A DNA stretch of 64,000 nt from Polaribacter sp. KT25b (GCF_900105145.1 NZ_LT629752.1:1832001-1896000); one strand, 5' to 3'. Shown: positions 37,775-46,128, numbered from the stretch's first letter. Numbers and translations: made by a program. Notes: generated by a model not told the origin, from the sequence alone.

Positions 37775-38719
37775 ATGGGGGCATCTATTTTACACATCAC
37801 TAATGGAGATATTACTACTAATTATCTCAAAAAATTAAAATTTTCTGGTGAGTTTATTACTTGGAGAGAAATGCTTTCTGAAGGAAAAACAACCTCAGAT
37901 ATTGGTAGCGAAAATTTCTGGAAAACTAGGTTTGATTTTTTAAAATCGTCTTATAATATCAGCAAAAAGAAATTTATAGATTATACTTTAAAAGAATATA
38001 GAAATCTTTGTAGTCAAAAAGAACAAGATGAAATTGTATTATGGTTTGAACATGATTTGTTTTGTCAAATTAACATGCTAGCAGTAATAAGTTGGTTAAA
38101 ACGCTATAGAAAAGGACATCAAATTACCTTGGTTTCTAGTGGTAAAGTCAAAGGTTCAAACAAATTATTAGGTTTGTCTCAATTAAATAAAAAAGAAATT
38201 CTACAACATTTTAAAAATAGAGTTACACTTAACCAAGACGATATTGAATATGCAGATTATATTTGGCAATTGTATTGTTCAGATTCTCCTTTACGTTTAG
38301 AAACGGTGTACAAATTTAATCCTATGTCGCCTTTTCAACATTTAGCATCTGCAATAGAGGCACATTTACAACGTTTTCCATCCATAGAAAACGGATTAAA
38401 CAAAATTGAAAATACTATTTTAAAAACTGCTGAGAAAAACAATCTAACATCAAAAAAAGAATTAGTTCATCAATTAATAAATGATCAAGAAGTTTACGGC
38501 TTTGGAGATTTACAATACGAGTATAGTATAAAAACACTCGATAAATTATTTTCTTCTTTTAATCCAGTAAAGCTTTCTAAAAAAGGAAAAGAAGTTTTAG
38601 ACAATCAAATAAATTTTTATGGCCAGTTAAGAAATGACATTTCATATCTTGGAGGCTCAAAAAAATACAGTTTTTTGTTTCATAATGAAACAAATAAACT
38701 ACTTCAAATTACATCATAA
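37775..38719 (+). CDS. DUF1835 domain-containing protein
   Basis: Cytoplasmic protein of 314 aa. The N-terminal DUF1835 domain (about residues 3-125) shows ILHITNGDITTNYLKKLKFS, WREMLSEGKTT and IVLWFEHDLFCQINMLAVIS, the GD and WxEHDL blocks of the family. The C-terminal part is the usual DUF3658-like companion region. Its TAA stop is directly abutted by the ATG of the nucleoside phosphorylase (zero spacing), so the two are probably translated in a coupled way. The biochemical function is unknown. The gene opens a four-gene block together with a phosphorylase and a binding-protein fold. Confidence 0.82.
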   Translation: MGASILHITNGDITTNYLKKLKFSGEFITWREMLSEGKTTSDIGSENFWKTRFDFLKSSYNISKKKFIDYTLKEYRNLCSQKEQDEIVLWFEHDLFCQINMLAVISWLKRYRKGHQITLVSSGKVKGSNKLLGLSQLNKKEILQHFKNRVTLNQDDIEYADYIWQLYCSDSPLRLETVYKFNPMSPFQHLASAIEAHLQRFPSIENGLNKIENTILKTAEKNNLTSKKELVHQLINDQEVYGFGDLQYEYSIKTLDKLFSSFNPVKLSKKGKEVLDNQINFYGQLRNDISYLGGSKKYSFLFHNETNKLLQITS

Positions 38720-39589
38720 ATGAGTATAAAACAATCTGAATTAATCTTAAATCCTGATGGAAGTATTTATCATCTAAATTTAAGACCTGAAAATATTGCA
38801 ACAACTATTATTTTTGTTGGTGATCAAGATCGAGTAGATAAAATTTCTAAACATTTTGATACTATTGAATTTACTACACAAAAACGTGAATTTAAAACAA
38901 CAACAGGAACCTATAAAAACAAACAATTTACTGTTATTTCTACTGGTATTGGGCCAGATAACATAGATATTGTTTTAAATGAATTAGATGCTTTAGTAAA
39001 TATCGATTTAAAAACTAGAGAACCTAAAGAAAAATTAACTAAATTAAACATTGTTAGAATTGGTACTTCTGGCTCTTTACAAGCAGATATTCCTGTAGAT
39101 TCTTTTGTAATAGGTTCTCATGGTTTAGATTTAAATGGGCTTCTTCACTCCTATCTAATTGATGAAATATCAAACCCAGATATAGAAAAAGCTTTTGTTT
39201 CTCACACAAATTGGAGCGATAAAAAATCTTATCCTGTAATTATTAAAAATTCTAAAGAATTAGAGACAAAAATTACATCAGAAAAAACATATACTGGTAT
39301 TACAGCAACTGCTGGTGGTTTTTATGGACCACAAGGAAGAGTTTTAAGATTAGCAATTCAAGATGCAGAATTAAATCATAAAATTGATAGCTTTAATTTT
39401 AACGGTCATAGAATTACTAATTTAGAAATGGAAACTTCTGCCATTTATGGTTTATCTAAATTATTAGGGCATAATGCCTGCTCTATAAATGCAATTATTG
39501 CAAATAGAGCTAACGGAACTTTTAGTAAAAACCCTGGAAAAGTAATTGCAGATTTAATTATTTATACATTAGAAAAATTAATACAGTAA
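38720..39589 (+). CDS. Nucleoside phosphorylase (uridine/purine phosphorylase family)
   Basis: Cytosolic enzyme of 289 aa of the PNP/UDP phosphorylase superfamily. GDQDRVDKISKHFDT is the N-terminal phosphate-side loop, NIVRIGTSGSLQADIPVDSF contains the G-(T/S)-S/T-G phosphate/ribose motif and TNLEMETSAIYGLSKLLG the Glu-Met-Glu ribose-binding signature. The base specificity cannot be read with confidence. The gene directly abuts its neighbours on both sides (stop/start with no spacer), so DUF1835, the phosphorylase and the binding protein form a tightly coupled unit. A nucleoside salvage or novel nucleoside-derived metabolite role is possible. Confidence 0.85.
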   Translation: MSIKQSELILNPDGSIYHLNLRPENIATTIIFVGDQDRVDKISKHFDTIEFTTQKREFKTTTGTYKNKQFTVISTGIGPDNIDIVLNELDALVNIDLKTREPKEKLTKLNIVRIGTSGSLQADIPVDSFVIGSHGLDLNGLLHSYLIDEISNPDIEKAFVSHTNWSDKKSYPVIIKNSKELETKITSEKTYTGITATAGGFYGPQGRVLRLAIQDAELNHKIDSFNFNGHRITNLEMETSAIYGLSKLLGHNACSINAIIANRANGTFSKNPGKVIADLIIYTLEKLIQ

Positions 39590-40450
39590 ATGACCAACTT
39601 AAAAGTTGGTGGTGTTCCAGAGCATTTTAATTATCCTTGGTATATCACTCTTAAAAATAAAGAATACAACAAACATAATATTAATTTACGCTGGCAAGAT
39701 TTTCCTGGTGGTACTGGACAAATGTGCAAGGCGTTAAGAAATGGAGATGTTGATATTGCTATTGTTTTAACAGAAGGAATTATTAAAGATATTGCCGACG
39801 GAAATCCTTCTAAAATTGTGCAAACCTTTGTAAAATCTCCTTTAATTTGGGGAATTCATGTAGGATCAAAATCGAAGTTTAATAAAATTGAAGATTTAGA
39901 AAACGCTACAATTGCAATTAGTAGATTTGGTTCTGGCTCGCATTTAATGGCAATTGTAAATGCTTACAATCAAAATTGGGATATACAAAAATTAAAATTT
40001 AAGGTTGTTGGTAATTTACAAGGTGGTATTGATGCGCTTACAAATGGAGATGCCGAATATTTTATGTGGGAACATTTTACTACAAAACCTTTGGTAGATA
40101 ATGGAACTTTTAGAAGAATTGACGACTGCCCTACTCCTTGGCCATGTTTTGTTGTTGCCGTTAGAAATGAAGTTTTAGAAAATAATTTTGAGGAAGTTAA
40201 AAAAGTTTTAGACATTATAAATGCAGAAACTAAAGACTTTAAAAAAATAGATAATCTTGATGAAATTTTAGCTGAAAGATACGAGCAAAAGATTGATGAC
40301 ATCCAAAAATGGCTTAAAATAACAGAATGGAATGCCGGAAAAACAATTACCAAAAATTTAATTACACGTATTCAAAATAAAATGGTAAAGTTTAACGTTA
40401 TTGAAAAGAAGAAAAACTCAGGAGAATTCATAAAAAATATGTACATTTAA
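39590..40450 (+). CDS. Signal-less substrate-binding-fold protein (type 2 periplasmic-binding-protein fold)
   Basis: Protein of 286 aa with the fold of ABC-type solute-binding proteins: LRWQDFPGGTGQMCKALRNG, DVDIAIVLTEGIIKDIADG, ATIAISRFGSGSHLMAIVNA and GNLQGGIDALTNGDAEYFMW. Unlike true binding proteins it starts directly at the domain (MTNLKVGGVPEHFNYPWY) without signal peptide or lipobox, and no permease or ATPase genes are adjacent. It is therefore likely cytosolic, as are the MqnA/MqnD enzymes that reuse this fold in menaquinone synthesis. It abuts the phosphorylase gene with zero spacing. Sensor, carrier or enzyme roles are all open. Confidence 0.75.
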   Translation: MTNLKVGGVPEHFNYPWYITLKNKEYNKHNINLRWQDFPGGTGQMCKALRNGDVDIAIVLTEGIIKDIADGNPSKIVQTFVKSPLIWGIHVGSKSKFNKIEDLENATIAISRFGSGSHLMAIVNAYNQNWDIQKLKFKVVGNLQGGIDALTNGDAEYFMWEHFTTKPLVDNGTFRRIDDCPTPWPCFVVAVRNEVLENNFEEVKKVLDIINAETKDFKKIDNLDEILAERYEQKIDDIQKWLKITEWNAGKTITKNLITRIQNKMVKFNVIEKKKNSGEFIKNMYI

Positions 40451-40469
40451 ATTCTAAAAAATTAAATCC

Positions 40470-40607
40470 ATGAAGAAAGCAGTATTTATTGTAGTTTGTA
40501 TTTTAGGAATCAGTTGTTTATCTTCTTGCAGAAGCACATCTCAATCTTGTGGTTTAGCTGATAATGAAACAAACCAAATAACATTACAACAAGTTGATTT
40601 AACATAA
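40470..40607 (+). CDS. Small lipoprotein, 45 aa
   Basis: A 45-residue frame starting MKKAVFIVVCILGISC with lipobox LSSC (Cys20), then a short cysteine-containing tail RSTSQSCGLADNETNQITL. It lies 19 bp after the binding-protein gene and is followed by a strong terminator, so it looks like the last gene of that operon. Length, signal and lipobox support a real product; the function is unknown. Confidence 0.6.
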   Translation: MKKAVFIVVCILGISCLSSCRSTSQSCGLADNETNQITLQQVDLT

Positions 40608-40638
40608 ATTAACTTGTTTCTTAATTTCAAATTCAATG

Positions 40639-40665
40639 AATCCGCGTTTTAGCGGATTTTTTTTT
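40639..40665 (+). terminator. Terminator of the DUF1835-phosphorylase operon
   Basis: Hairpin AATCCGC / GCGGATT with a six-base loop, followed by a run of nine T's on the plus strand. Confidence 0.88.
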
Positions 40666-40720
40666 GGACTAAACTTGTTTCAGTATCTTTTATTACCACA
40701 CGAATTAAATTTTATGACTG

Positions 40721-40872
40721 TGTTCTCGATACAAAATTCTTAAAAAAAGAATTTCACTCGAACTGACAGTATGTGAGTTCGAGTACAAATATATTTTATT
40801 ATTTTACACAGAGTTTAAACATACTGTCAGTTCGAGTGATTTTCGACTTTAGGAGAAAATTGTATCGAGAAC
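40721..40872. repeat. Large nested inverted repeat (GTTCTCGATACA family)
   Basis: A 152-bp palindromic element between the small lipoprotein and ung. The outer arms are GTTCTCGATACA (40722-40733) and its complement (40861-40872). Inner 21-bp perfect arms containing CACTCGAACTGACAGTA lie at 40754-40774 and 40819-40839. A further small hairpin ACTCGAAC/GTTCGAGT lies at 40756-40784. The region has no coding candidate. A partial copy lies at 56104-56165. It looks like a non-autonomous REP/MITE-like intergenic element. Confidence 0.7.
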
Positions 40873-40917
40873 TTTTGTTTCATTAAAATTCGTAAATTCT
40901 TATCTTTTCTTTTTTAA

Positions 40918-41580
40918 TTACCAATTAATTTCCTTTTTACCAATAGATTTTAAAAACTTGTTTGTTTTAGAAAAATGTTTACTTCCAAACCAACCTCTCC
41001 AAGCACCTAAAGGAGAAGGATGTGGAGCTGTGAAAATTGTATGTTTTTCTATATTGATAAGTTTCGTTTTACTTTCTGCAAATTTTCCCCAAAGCAAAAA
41101 AACAATATTTTCTTTTTCATCAGAAATCTTTTTGATAACAGCATCGGTAAAAGTTTCCCAACCTTTTTTCTGATGACTTCCAGCTTCATGAGCTCTCACA
41201 GTTAGCGTTGCATTTAGTAATAAAACGCCTTGTTTTGCCCATTCTTCTAAATTCCCACTTTGTGGAATTTCTTGATTTAAATCCGTGGAAATTTCTTTAA
41301 AAATATTAACTAATGACGGTGGATGTTTAATTTCATCTTTAACAGAAAAGCACAAACCATTTGCCTGATTTTCTCCATGATAAGGATCTTGACCAATAAT
41401 TACCACTTTTAAATCATCAAAAGCACAAAAATCAAAAGCAGCAAAAATGTCATTTTCTTGTGGGTAACAAGTATGTTTTTGATATTCTGATTTCACAAAA
41501 TCTATGAGTTCTTTAAAATAAGGTTTCTCAAATTGAGGCTGTAAAATATTTTTCCAAGTATCAGCTATTTTTACTTGCAT
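40918..41580 (-). CDS. ung: Uracil-DNA glycosylase, family 1
   Basis: Removes uracil from DNA to start base-excision repair. The 220-aa protein has every family 1 hallmark: the water-activating loop VVIIGQDPYHGENQANGLCF (D65, Y67, H68), LLLNATLTVRAHEAGSHQKKG, VFLLWGKFAESK and the leucine/minor-groove loop APHPSPLGAWRGWFGSKHFS. The length is typical. It is monocistronic on the minus strand and divergent from mutS2. The downstream side is the large inverted repeat. Confidence 0.97.
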   Translation of the reverse strand: MQVKIADTWKNILQPQFEKPYFKELIDFVKSEYQKHTCYPQENDIFAAFDFCAFDDLKVVIIGQDPYHGENQANGLCFSVKDEIKHPPSLVNIFKEISTDLNQEIPQSGNLEEWAKQGVLLLNATLTVRAHEAGSHQKKGWETFTDAVIKKISDEKENIVFLLWGKFAESKTKLINIEKHTIFTAPHPSPLGAWRGWFGSKHFSKTNKFLKSIGKKEINW

Positions 41581-41659
41581 AGTTTCTTATTTTTGTTGTT
41601 AAAATAGACCTTTTATATTTTTAATTTTTATAGGTCTTGTATAATTCAAAAATACAAAT

Positions 41660-43867
41660 TTGAGGACGAACATATCAGATAAAACATTACAAGATTTAGA
41701 ATTTTCAACGGTTTTACAACACATTTCAGAGTTTTGTCTTTCGGGCTTAGGAAAAGAAAAAGTTTTAGAAATTAAACCTATTCACAATAAAAAAGTTTTA
41801 ATTAAAGAACTTCATTTAGTAGATGAATATGTAACTTCATTTACAAGTGAAAACAGGGTTCCTAATCATAACTTTGACAATATTACAGAAAGTGTAAAAC
41901 GATTAGCTATTGAAAATAGTTTTATAGAAACAGACGCTTTTTTAAAAATAGCAACTACTTCACTTACTGTAAATGAGCTGATAAAATTTTTTAAAAAATT
42001 TCAAATTCAGTTTCCAACTTTTTTTGAACTTTCTCAAAAAATTGAGTTTACCACTTTTATTGATGATGAAATTAAGAAAATTATTGATATTTCTGGCGAA
42101 GTAAAAAACAATGCTTCATCTGATTTAAAACAAATTAGAAAAGATATTAATAATGTTCGCGGAAAAATTGGTGCTAGTTTTACAAGTGCTTTAACCAAAG
42201 CAATTTCTGCAGGACATTTAGATGATATTAAAGAAACCGTTGTTGATAATCAACGAGTTTTAGCTGTTTCTGCTATGCACAGAAGAAAAGTTGCTGGTAG
42301 TTTACTCGGTGCTTCAAAATCTGGAAACATCGTTTATATTGCTCCGCAAGCAACACTTTCTTATAGCAGAGAATATCAGAATTTAATTTATGAAGAAAAG
42401 CAAGAAATTGTAAAAATTTTACGCGCTTTAGCAACAACAATTCGCCCTTTTGTTTATTTATTAAAAGAATATATTACTTTTTTAATTCATACAGATGCAA
42501 TTGGTGCAAAAGCAAAATATGCATTAGAAATGAATGCTATATTGCCTAAAATATCAAAAGAAAAAAAGATATTTTTTAAGAATGCATATCATCCCATTTT
42601 ATGGAAAAAGAATAAGAAACAAAAAATAGATACTGTTGCTCAAACAATAGAACTAAATGAAAAACAACAAATTATTGTTATTTCTGGTCCTAATGCTGGC
42701 GGAAAAAGTATTACTTTAAAAACGATTGGTTTATTGCAAATTATGTTGCAAAGTGGAATTTTAATTCCTGTTGATGAACGCAGTCAAACTTATATTTTCG
42801 GTACTGTTTTAACTGATATTGGAGATAATCAATCAATAGAAAATCAACTAAGCACTTATAGTTATCGTTTAAAAAACATGCGTAATTTTTTACGAAAATG
42901 TAATGAAAACACATTGTTTTTAATTGATGAATTTGGTACCGGTTCTGACCCTGAATTAGGTGGGGCTTTGGCAGAGATTTTCTTAGAAGAATTTTATCAT
43001 AATAAAGCATTCGGAATTATAACAACTCATTATTCTAACCTAAAAGTTTTGGAAAACGAATTAGAAAATGTTACAAATGCAAACATGCAATTTGATGAGC
43101 GAACTTTAGAGCCTTTATATAAATTATTTGTTGGTCAAGCAGGAAGTTCTTTTACTTTTGAAGTTGCACAAAAAAACGGAATTCCTTTTAATATTATCAA
43201 CAAAGCAAAAAAACGAGTTGAAACAGAAAAGGTTCGTTTAGATAAAACAATTTCTAATCTTCAGAAAGAAAGAAATAGACTTCAAAAAAACTCTGATAAT
43301 TTAGAAAAACAAAAAACAAAAGGACAAAGGCATTTAGATAATTTACAAGAAAAAGAACAAAAAATTCAAGATAAATTAGCTGGTTTTCAAGAGTTGTATG
43401 ATAGTAATCAAAAAATGCTTTCTCTAGGTAGAAAGATGAACGAATTGATAAATAAATACTTTCAAACTAACAATAAAAAAGAATTAACTAGTAATTTTAA
43501 TAAATGGGTTACAGATGAAAAAGTAAAACATTTAAAGAAAAATCCTCAAAAACCTAAAACAAAAGCTCAAAAGCAAAAAGCAAAAGTTGTAGAAAAAAAG
43601 CAACAAGAAATTATTAAAACTATAGAAAAAGAGGTTTTAGAAAAAGTAGTAGAAGTTAGAAAAGAAAAGAAAATTGAAGCCATTAAAATTGCCAAAGAAA
43701 AATCTGAATACAACTATAAAGTTAATGATAGAGTAAGAATTATAGATTCTAATTCTGTTGGCACAATTGATAAAATTGACAGAAAAAAAGTTACTATTAA
43801 CTATGGTTTTTTTACAACAAAAACATCCGTAGATAAATTAGAACTGGTAGAAAAAGCAAAAAAATAA
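41660..43867 (+). CDS. mutS2: MutS2-type DNA mismatch/recombination protein lacking the Smr domain
   Basis: MutS-family ATPase of 735 aa. N-terminal lever/clamp helices (LEFSTVLQHISEFCLSGLGK; IRKDINNVRGKIGASFTSAL) precede the ATPase domain with Walker A VISGPNAGGKSITLKTIG (about residue 343), DIGDNQSIENQLSTYSYRL and Walker B LFLIDEFGTGSDPELGG. A long Lys/Glu-rich coiled coil follows. The protein then ends in a small beta domain (YKVNDRVRIIDSNSVGTIDK) without the C-terminal Smr nuclease domain found in B. subtilis MutS2 (about 785 aa). The apparent start is TTG. Roles in recombination suppression or ribosome rescue have been reported for MutS2 proteins; nuclease-linked functions are unlikely here. 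Confidence 0.9.
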   Translation: MRTNISDKTLQDLEFSTVLQHISEFCLSGLGKEKVLEIKPIHNKKVLIKELHLVDEYVTSFTSENRVPNHNFDNITESVKRLAIENSFIETDAFLKIATTSLTVNELIKFFKKFQIQFPTFFELSQKIEFTTFIDDEIKKIIDISGEVKNNASSDLKQIRKDINNVRGKIGASFTSALTKAISAGHLDDIKETVVDNQRVLAVSAMHRRKVAGSLLGASKSGNIVYIAPQATLSYSREYQNLIYEEKQEIVKILRALATTIRPFVYLLKEYITFLIHTDAIGAKAKYALEMNAILPKISKEKKIFFKNAYHPILWKKNKKQKIDTVAQTIELNEKQQIIVISGPNAGGKSITLKTIGLLQIMLQSGILIPVDERSQTYIFGTVLTDIGDNQSIENQLSTYSYRLKNMRNFLRKCNENTLFLIDEFGTGSDPELGGALAEIFLEEFYHNKAFGIITTHYSNLKVLENELENVTNANMQFDERTLEPLYKLFVGQAGSSFTFEVAQKNGIPFNIINKAKKRVETEKVRLDKTISNLQKERNRLQKNSDNLEKQKTKGQRHLDNLQEKEQKIQDKLAGFQELYDSNQKMLSLGRKMNELINKYFQTNNKKELTSNFNKWVTDEKVKHLKKNPQKPKTKAQKQKAKVVEKKQQEIIKTIEKEVLEKVVEVRKEKKIEAIKIAKEKSEYNYKVNDRVRIIDSNSVGTIDKIDRKKVTINYGFFTTKTSVDKLELVEKAKK

Positions 43868-44005
43868 CTCTCTTTTTTATCTATTTTTTTATATTCTTAA
43901 TTTTAGTTAAATCTTGTTAAGAATTTATTAAAGTGCCTTTTTAAATGAAACCTTTTTAAAACTTAGTAGTCTTACTCATATATAAACTTAAATAACAAAC
44001 TTATT

Positions 44006-44350
44006 ATGAGAAATTTAAAAACTTTTGCAGCAATTTTAGCGATTACTTTAGCAACAACATTTTCAACTACAGCATCAAAAAAAAAGCCATCAGAAATTAC
44101 CAAAGAGATTAGAACAGAAATTGTTTCTATGTTAGGTTCTGAATTGTATTTAGAATTAGATGAAGCTAGTTCTGCTGAAATTTCATTTATAATTAATAAT
44201 GAAAATGAAATAGTTATTGTTTCTGTAGATTCTAAAATTAATGAATTAAAATCTATTATTAAACATAAATTGAATTACAAAAAAGTAATAGTAAAAGGAG
44301 CTAAAAAAGGAGAGATTTATATTATGCCTTTAAAAATAAATACTAAATAA
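44006..44350 (+). CDS. Small secreted protein, unknown
   Basis: Protein of 114 aa with a signal peptide (MRNLKTFAAILAITLATTFS, cleavage probably after TTAS). The short mature domain has ISFIINNENEIVIVSVDS and YKKVIVKGAKKGEIYIMPLK, a small alpha/beta pattern that also resembles TonB-C-like folds in Bacteroidota secreted proteins. I do not recognise a named family. It stands alone between mutS2 and a terminator. Confidence 0.65.
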   Translation: MRNLKTFAAILAITLATTFSTTASKKKPSEITKEIRTEIVSMLGSELYLELDEASSAEISFIINNENEIVIVSVDSKINELKSIIKHKLNYKKVIVKGAKKGEIYIMPLKINTK

Positions 44351-44373
44351 AATACAACTTTTCGGTTAGTTGT

Positions 44374-44410
44374 TACCCAATATTAGTTTTATACTGTATT
44401 GGGTATTTTT
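44374..44410 (+). terminator. Terminator after the small secreted protein gene
   Basis: Hairpin TACCCAATA / TATTGGGTA with a 14-base loop followed by a T-run on the plus strand. Confidence 0.75.
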
Positions 44411-44420
44411 ATATACAGAA

Positions 44421-44450
44421 AAGAGCAATTATAAACACATAATTGCCCTT
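44421..44450 (-). terminator. Probable terminator of the RskA-like lipoprotein gene
   Basis: Hairpin arms AAGAGCAATTAT / ATAATTGCCCTT (one G-U pair when read on the minus strand) with a six-base loop and a short T-tract. Confidence 0.55.
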
Positions 44451-44496
44451 CATATAAATCAACCATTAACATAATAGTAGATTGTATTCTTTTCTG

Positions 44497-45381
44497 TTAT
44501 CTTGAAACACTTCCTGATAAAACTGCTAATGGTCCTGCTCCCATTGAAATTACAGTATGGTTCATTGCATCAGCAGGAACAACATGAGCTAAAGGCTTTA
44601 AAGTAAAAGGTGCAGCACTATTATCTGGACTTGGTTCTACTGAAATTACAACAGTTGCACCTTTTAAATCTGTAGGAAAATTAACGCCTGCTGCAGAACC
44701 CATAAGATAATCTTCTCCAGGATAACTTGGTCCATTACCAGTTGTTCCTTTATAAGGTGAAATCGCTGCATTATCATCTGCTAAATCAACGGCAGAAAAT
44801 GTACCGGTACTAACTGGTGTTCCGTTTAAAACAACCCATCCTTCATATTTCCATCCATCTGTTAAAGTTGGTAAAGATAAACCAGCTACTGTTGCTGTTT
44901 CAGAATTATCTAAAAACCAAATTCCACTTGCTTCATTTGTATCATCAGCATCTGTTGGTGTTGCTAAAATATATTTTCCCCAAGAAGTACTAAAGTCTCC
45001 TACTATTCCTGTTGAAGATACATTTGCAGAATTACCAGAAAAATCTCCTTCTAAAATTTTTGTTGCTGCTGGTTCTAAAGCTGCTTCTCCTGTTTCTCCT
45101 GCAGGTTCAATAGATAATACAAATTTACTTGCAGTTTGTAAATCATTAATTCCTACAGTATACGTTTGAGGAAAAGAGACACTTGTAAAAGTACCTGTAC
45201 TTACTGGATTTTCATTTACAATTAACCATCCTTCGTAAACGAAATCTGATCCTAACTCTTCTAAACCTGTTAAATCTACGGTTAAATCTCCTGTTGTTGC
45301 TAATGTGTTCTCGTCGTCGCTACAAGCAACAAAGAATGTTGCAATTGTAAAAGCAAATGCTAAATTTAAAACTTTTTTCAT
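44497..45381 (-). CDS. Lipoprotein with two tandem RskA-like (anti-sigma-K C-terminal) domains
   Basis: Exported protein of 294 aa; signal and lipobox are LNLAFAFTIATFFVAC with Cys20. I chose the ATG giving MKKVLNLAF because the upstream in-frame extension is low-complexity. Two homologous domains are visible. Residues 49-130 contain YEGWLIVNENPVSTGTF and FVLSIEPAGETGEAALEP; residues 179-270 contain YEGWVVLNGTPVSTGTF and VVISVEPSPDNSAAPFTLKP. The W-L-x-x-x-G-x-P-V-S-x-G and EPaG blocks are those of the RskA domain. Here they are in a surface or periplasmic lipoprotein with no anti-sigma helix. The gene lies just after a Crp/Fnr gene, with a palindrome between them. Function unknown. Confidence 0.72.
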   Translation of the reverse strand: MKKVLNLAFAFTIATFFVACSDDENTLATTGDLTVDLTGLEELGSDFVYEGWLIVNENPVSTGTFTSVSFPQTYTVGINDLQTASKFVLSIEPAGETGEAALEPAATKILEGDFSGNSANVSSTGIVGDFSTSWGKYILATPTDADDTNEASGIWFLDNSETATVAGLSLPTLTDGWKYEGWVVLNGTPVSTGTFSAVDLADDNAAISPYKGTTGNGPSYPGEDYLMGSAAGVNFPTDLKGATVVISVEPSPDNSAAPFTLKPLAHVVPADAMNHTVISMGAGPLAVLSGSVSR

Positions 45382-45436
45382 CTTATTAATATTTATGTTA
45401 ATGTTGATGACAAAGTTATAAGCATTAAGAATCATG

Positions 45437-45458
45437 AAGTGTTAGCTAGCTAACACTT
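45437..45458. promoter_or_regulatory. Perfect 22-bp palindrome, candidate Crp/Fnr-type operator
   Basis: A perfect palindrome of 22 bp with half-site AAGTGTTAGCT lies between the Crp/Fnr gene and the lipoprotein gene, overlapping the Crp stop codon. No T-run follows on either strand, so it is unlikely to be a terminator. It lies about 56 bp upstream of the lipoprotein start, a plausible position for activation by the neighbouring regulator. Confidence 0.55.
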
Positions 45459-46128
45459 ATATTATTTTTTGAAGTAATCTTATCTCTTTTCTATTAAAAT
45501 TAATGATGTTTTCCTCTTTTAACTCATTCATAAGTACATTTAAATTAGATCTAGAAGTACCAATTAATGAAGCAATATCTTTTTGTGTATAAGGATGTTC
45601 AATTACTTTATCTCCCGTTTTTTCACAATCTTTACCATATTCTTCACATAATTCTTTTGTAAATTCTAAAAATCGAGTTCTAGTATCTTTAAATAATATT
45701 AATTGTAATCTTCTTTCTAACTTTTTAAAACGAAGTCCTAAGAATTTATAAATTTTTAAACTAAAAGTTTTATTATCACGCATTAAATCATGCATCGTTT
45801 CTACTCCTATAGGGCAAATAGATGTTGATACATCTACAGATTGAGCAAATTCATTTCTTAATTCTTGTCCTAAAATAGCTTTTTCTCCAAACAATTCTCC
45901 TTTAGTTAAAATAGCTTTTACAATTTCGGTACCATCTTCATTATAATACCCAAGTTTTACTTTTCCTTTTTCAATTAAATAAACTTTACTAGCAGCATCT
46001 TCTTCAAAATAAATATAATCGCTTTTTTTATAAGCATGAAAAGAGTGATATTTTTTATAATCTTTAAATTTATGAGGACAAAGAAGATTAAATAAATTTA
46101 CATTATCAAAGAACCATAAGTTTGTCAT
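45457..46128 (-). CDS. Crp/Fnr-family transcriptional regulator
   Basis: Regulator of 223 aa. The cyclic-nucleotide-binding-type beta-roll occupies about residues 35-140 (YIYFEEDAASKVYLIEKGKV, ILTKGELFGEKAILG), then a dimerisation helix and a C-terminal winged HTH (about 170-215) with YTQKDIASLIGTSRSNLNVL. The N-terminal Cys pattern of Fnr Fe-S proteins is absent, and the effector pocket lacks the typical R-S cAMP pair, so the ligand is unknown. Its stop codon is inside a perfect palindrome placed before the RskA-like lipoprotein gene, which may be a direct target. Confidence 0.88.
   Translation of the reverse strand: MTNLWFFDNVNLFNLLCPHKFKDYKKYHSFHAYKKSDYIYFEEDAASKVYLIEKGKVKLGYYNEDGTEIVKAILTKGELFGEKAILGQELRNEFAQSVDVSTSICPIGVETMHDLMRDNKTFSLKIYKFLGLRFKKLERRLQLILFKDTRTRFLEFTKELCEEYGKDCEKTGDKVIEHPYTQKDIASLIGTSRSNLNVLMNELKEENIINFNRKEIRLLQKII

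Noticed and set aside
39590..40450. Futalosine menaquinone pathway (MqnA/MqnB) for the binding-fold protein and phosphorylase
   Set aside because: Only a fold-level resemblance. No other mqn genes are present, and I recall that flavobacteria generally use the MenFDHCEB route, so this stays an analogy.
40721..40872. CRISPR array
   Set aside because: Only one nested inverted repeat is present, with no regular direct repeats or spacers and no cas genes nearby.
45437..45458. Terminator of the Crp/Fnr gene
   Set aside because: The perfect palindrome has no T-run on the minus strand after it and its centre would leave almost no loop, so an operator is more likely.
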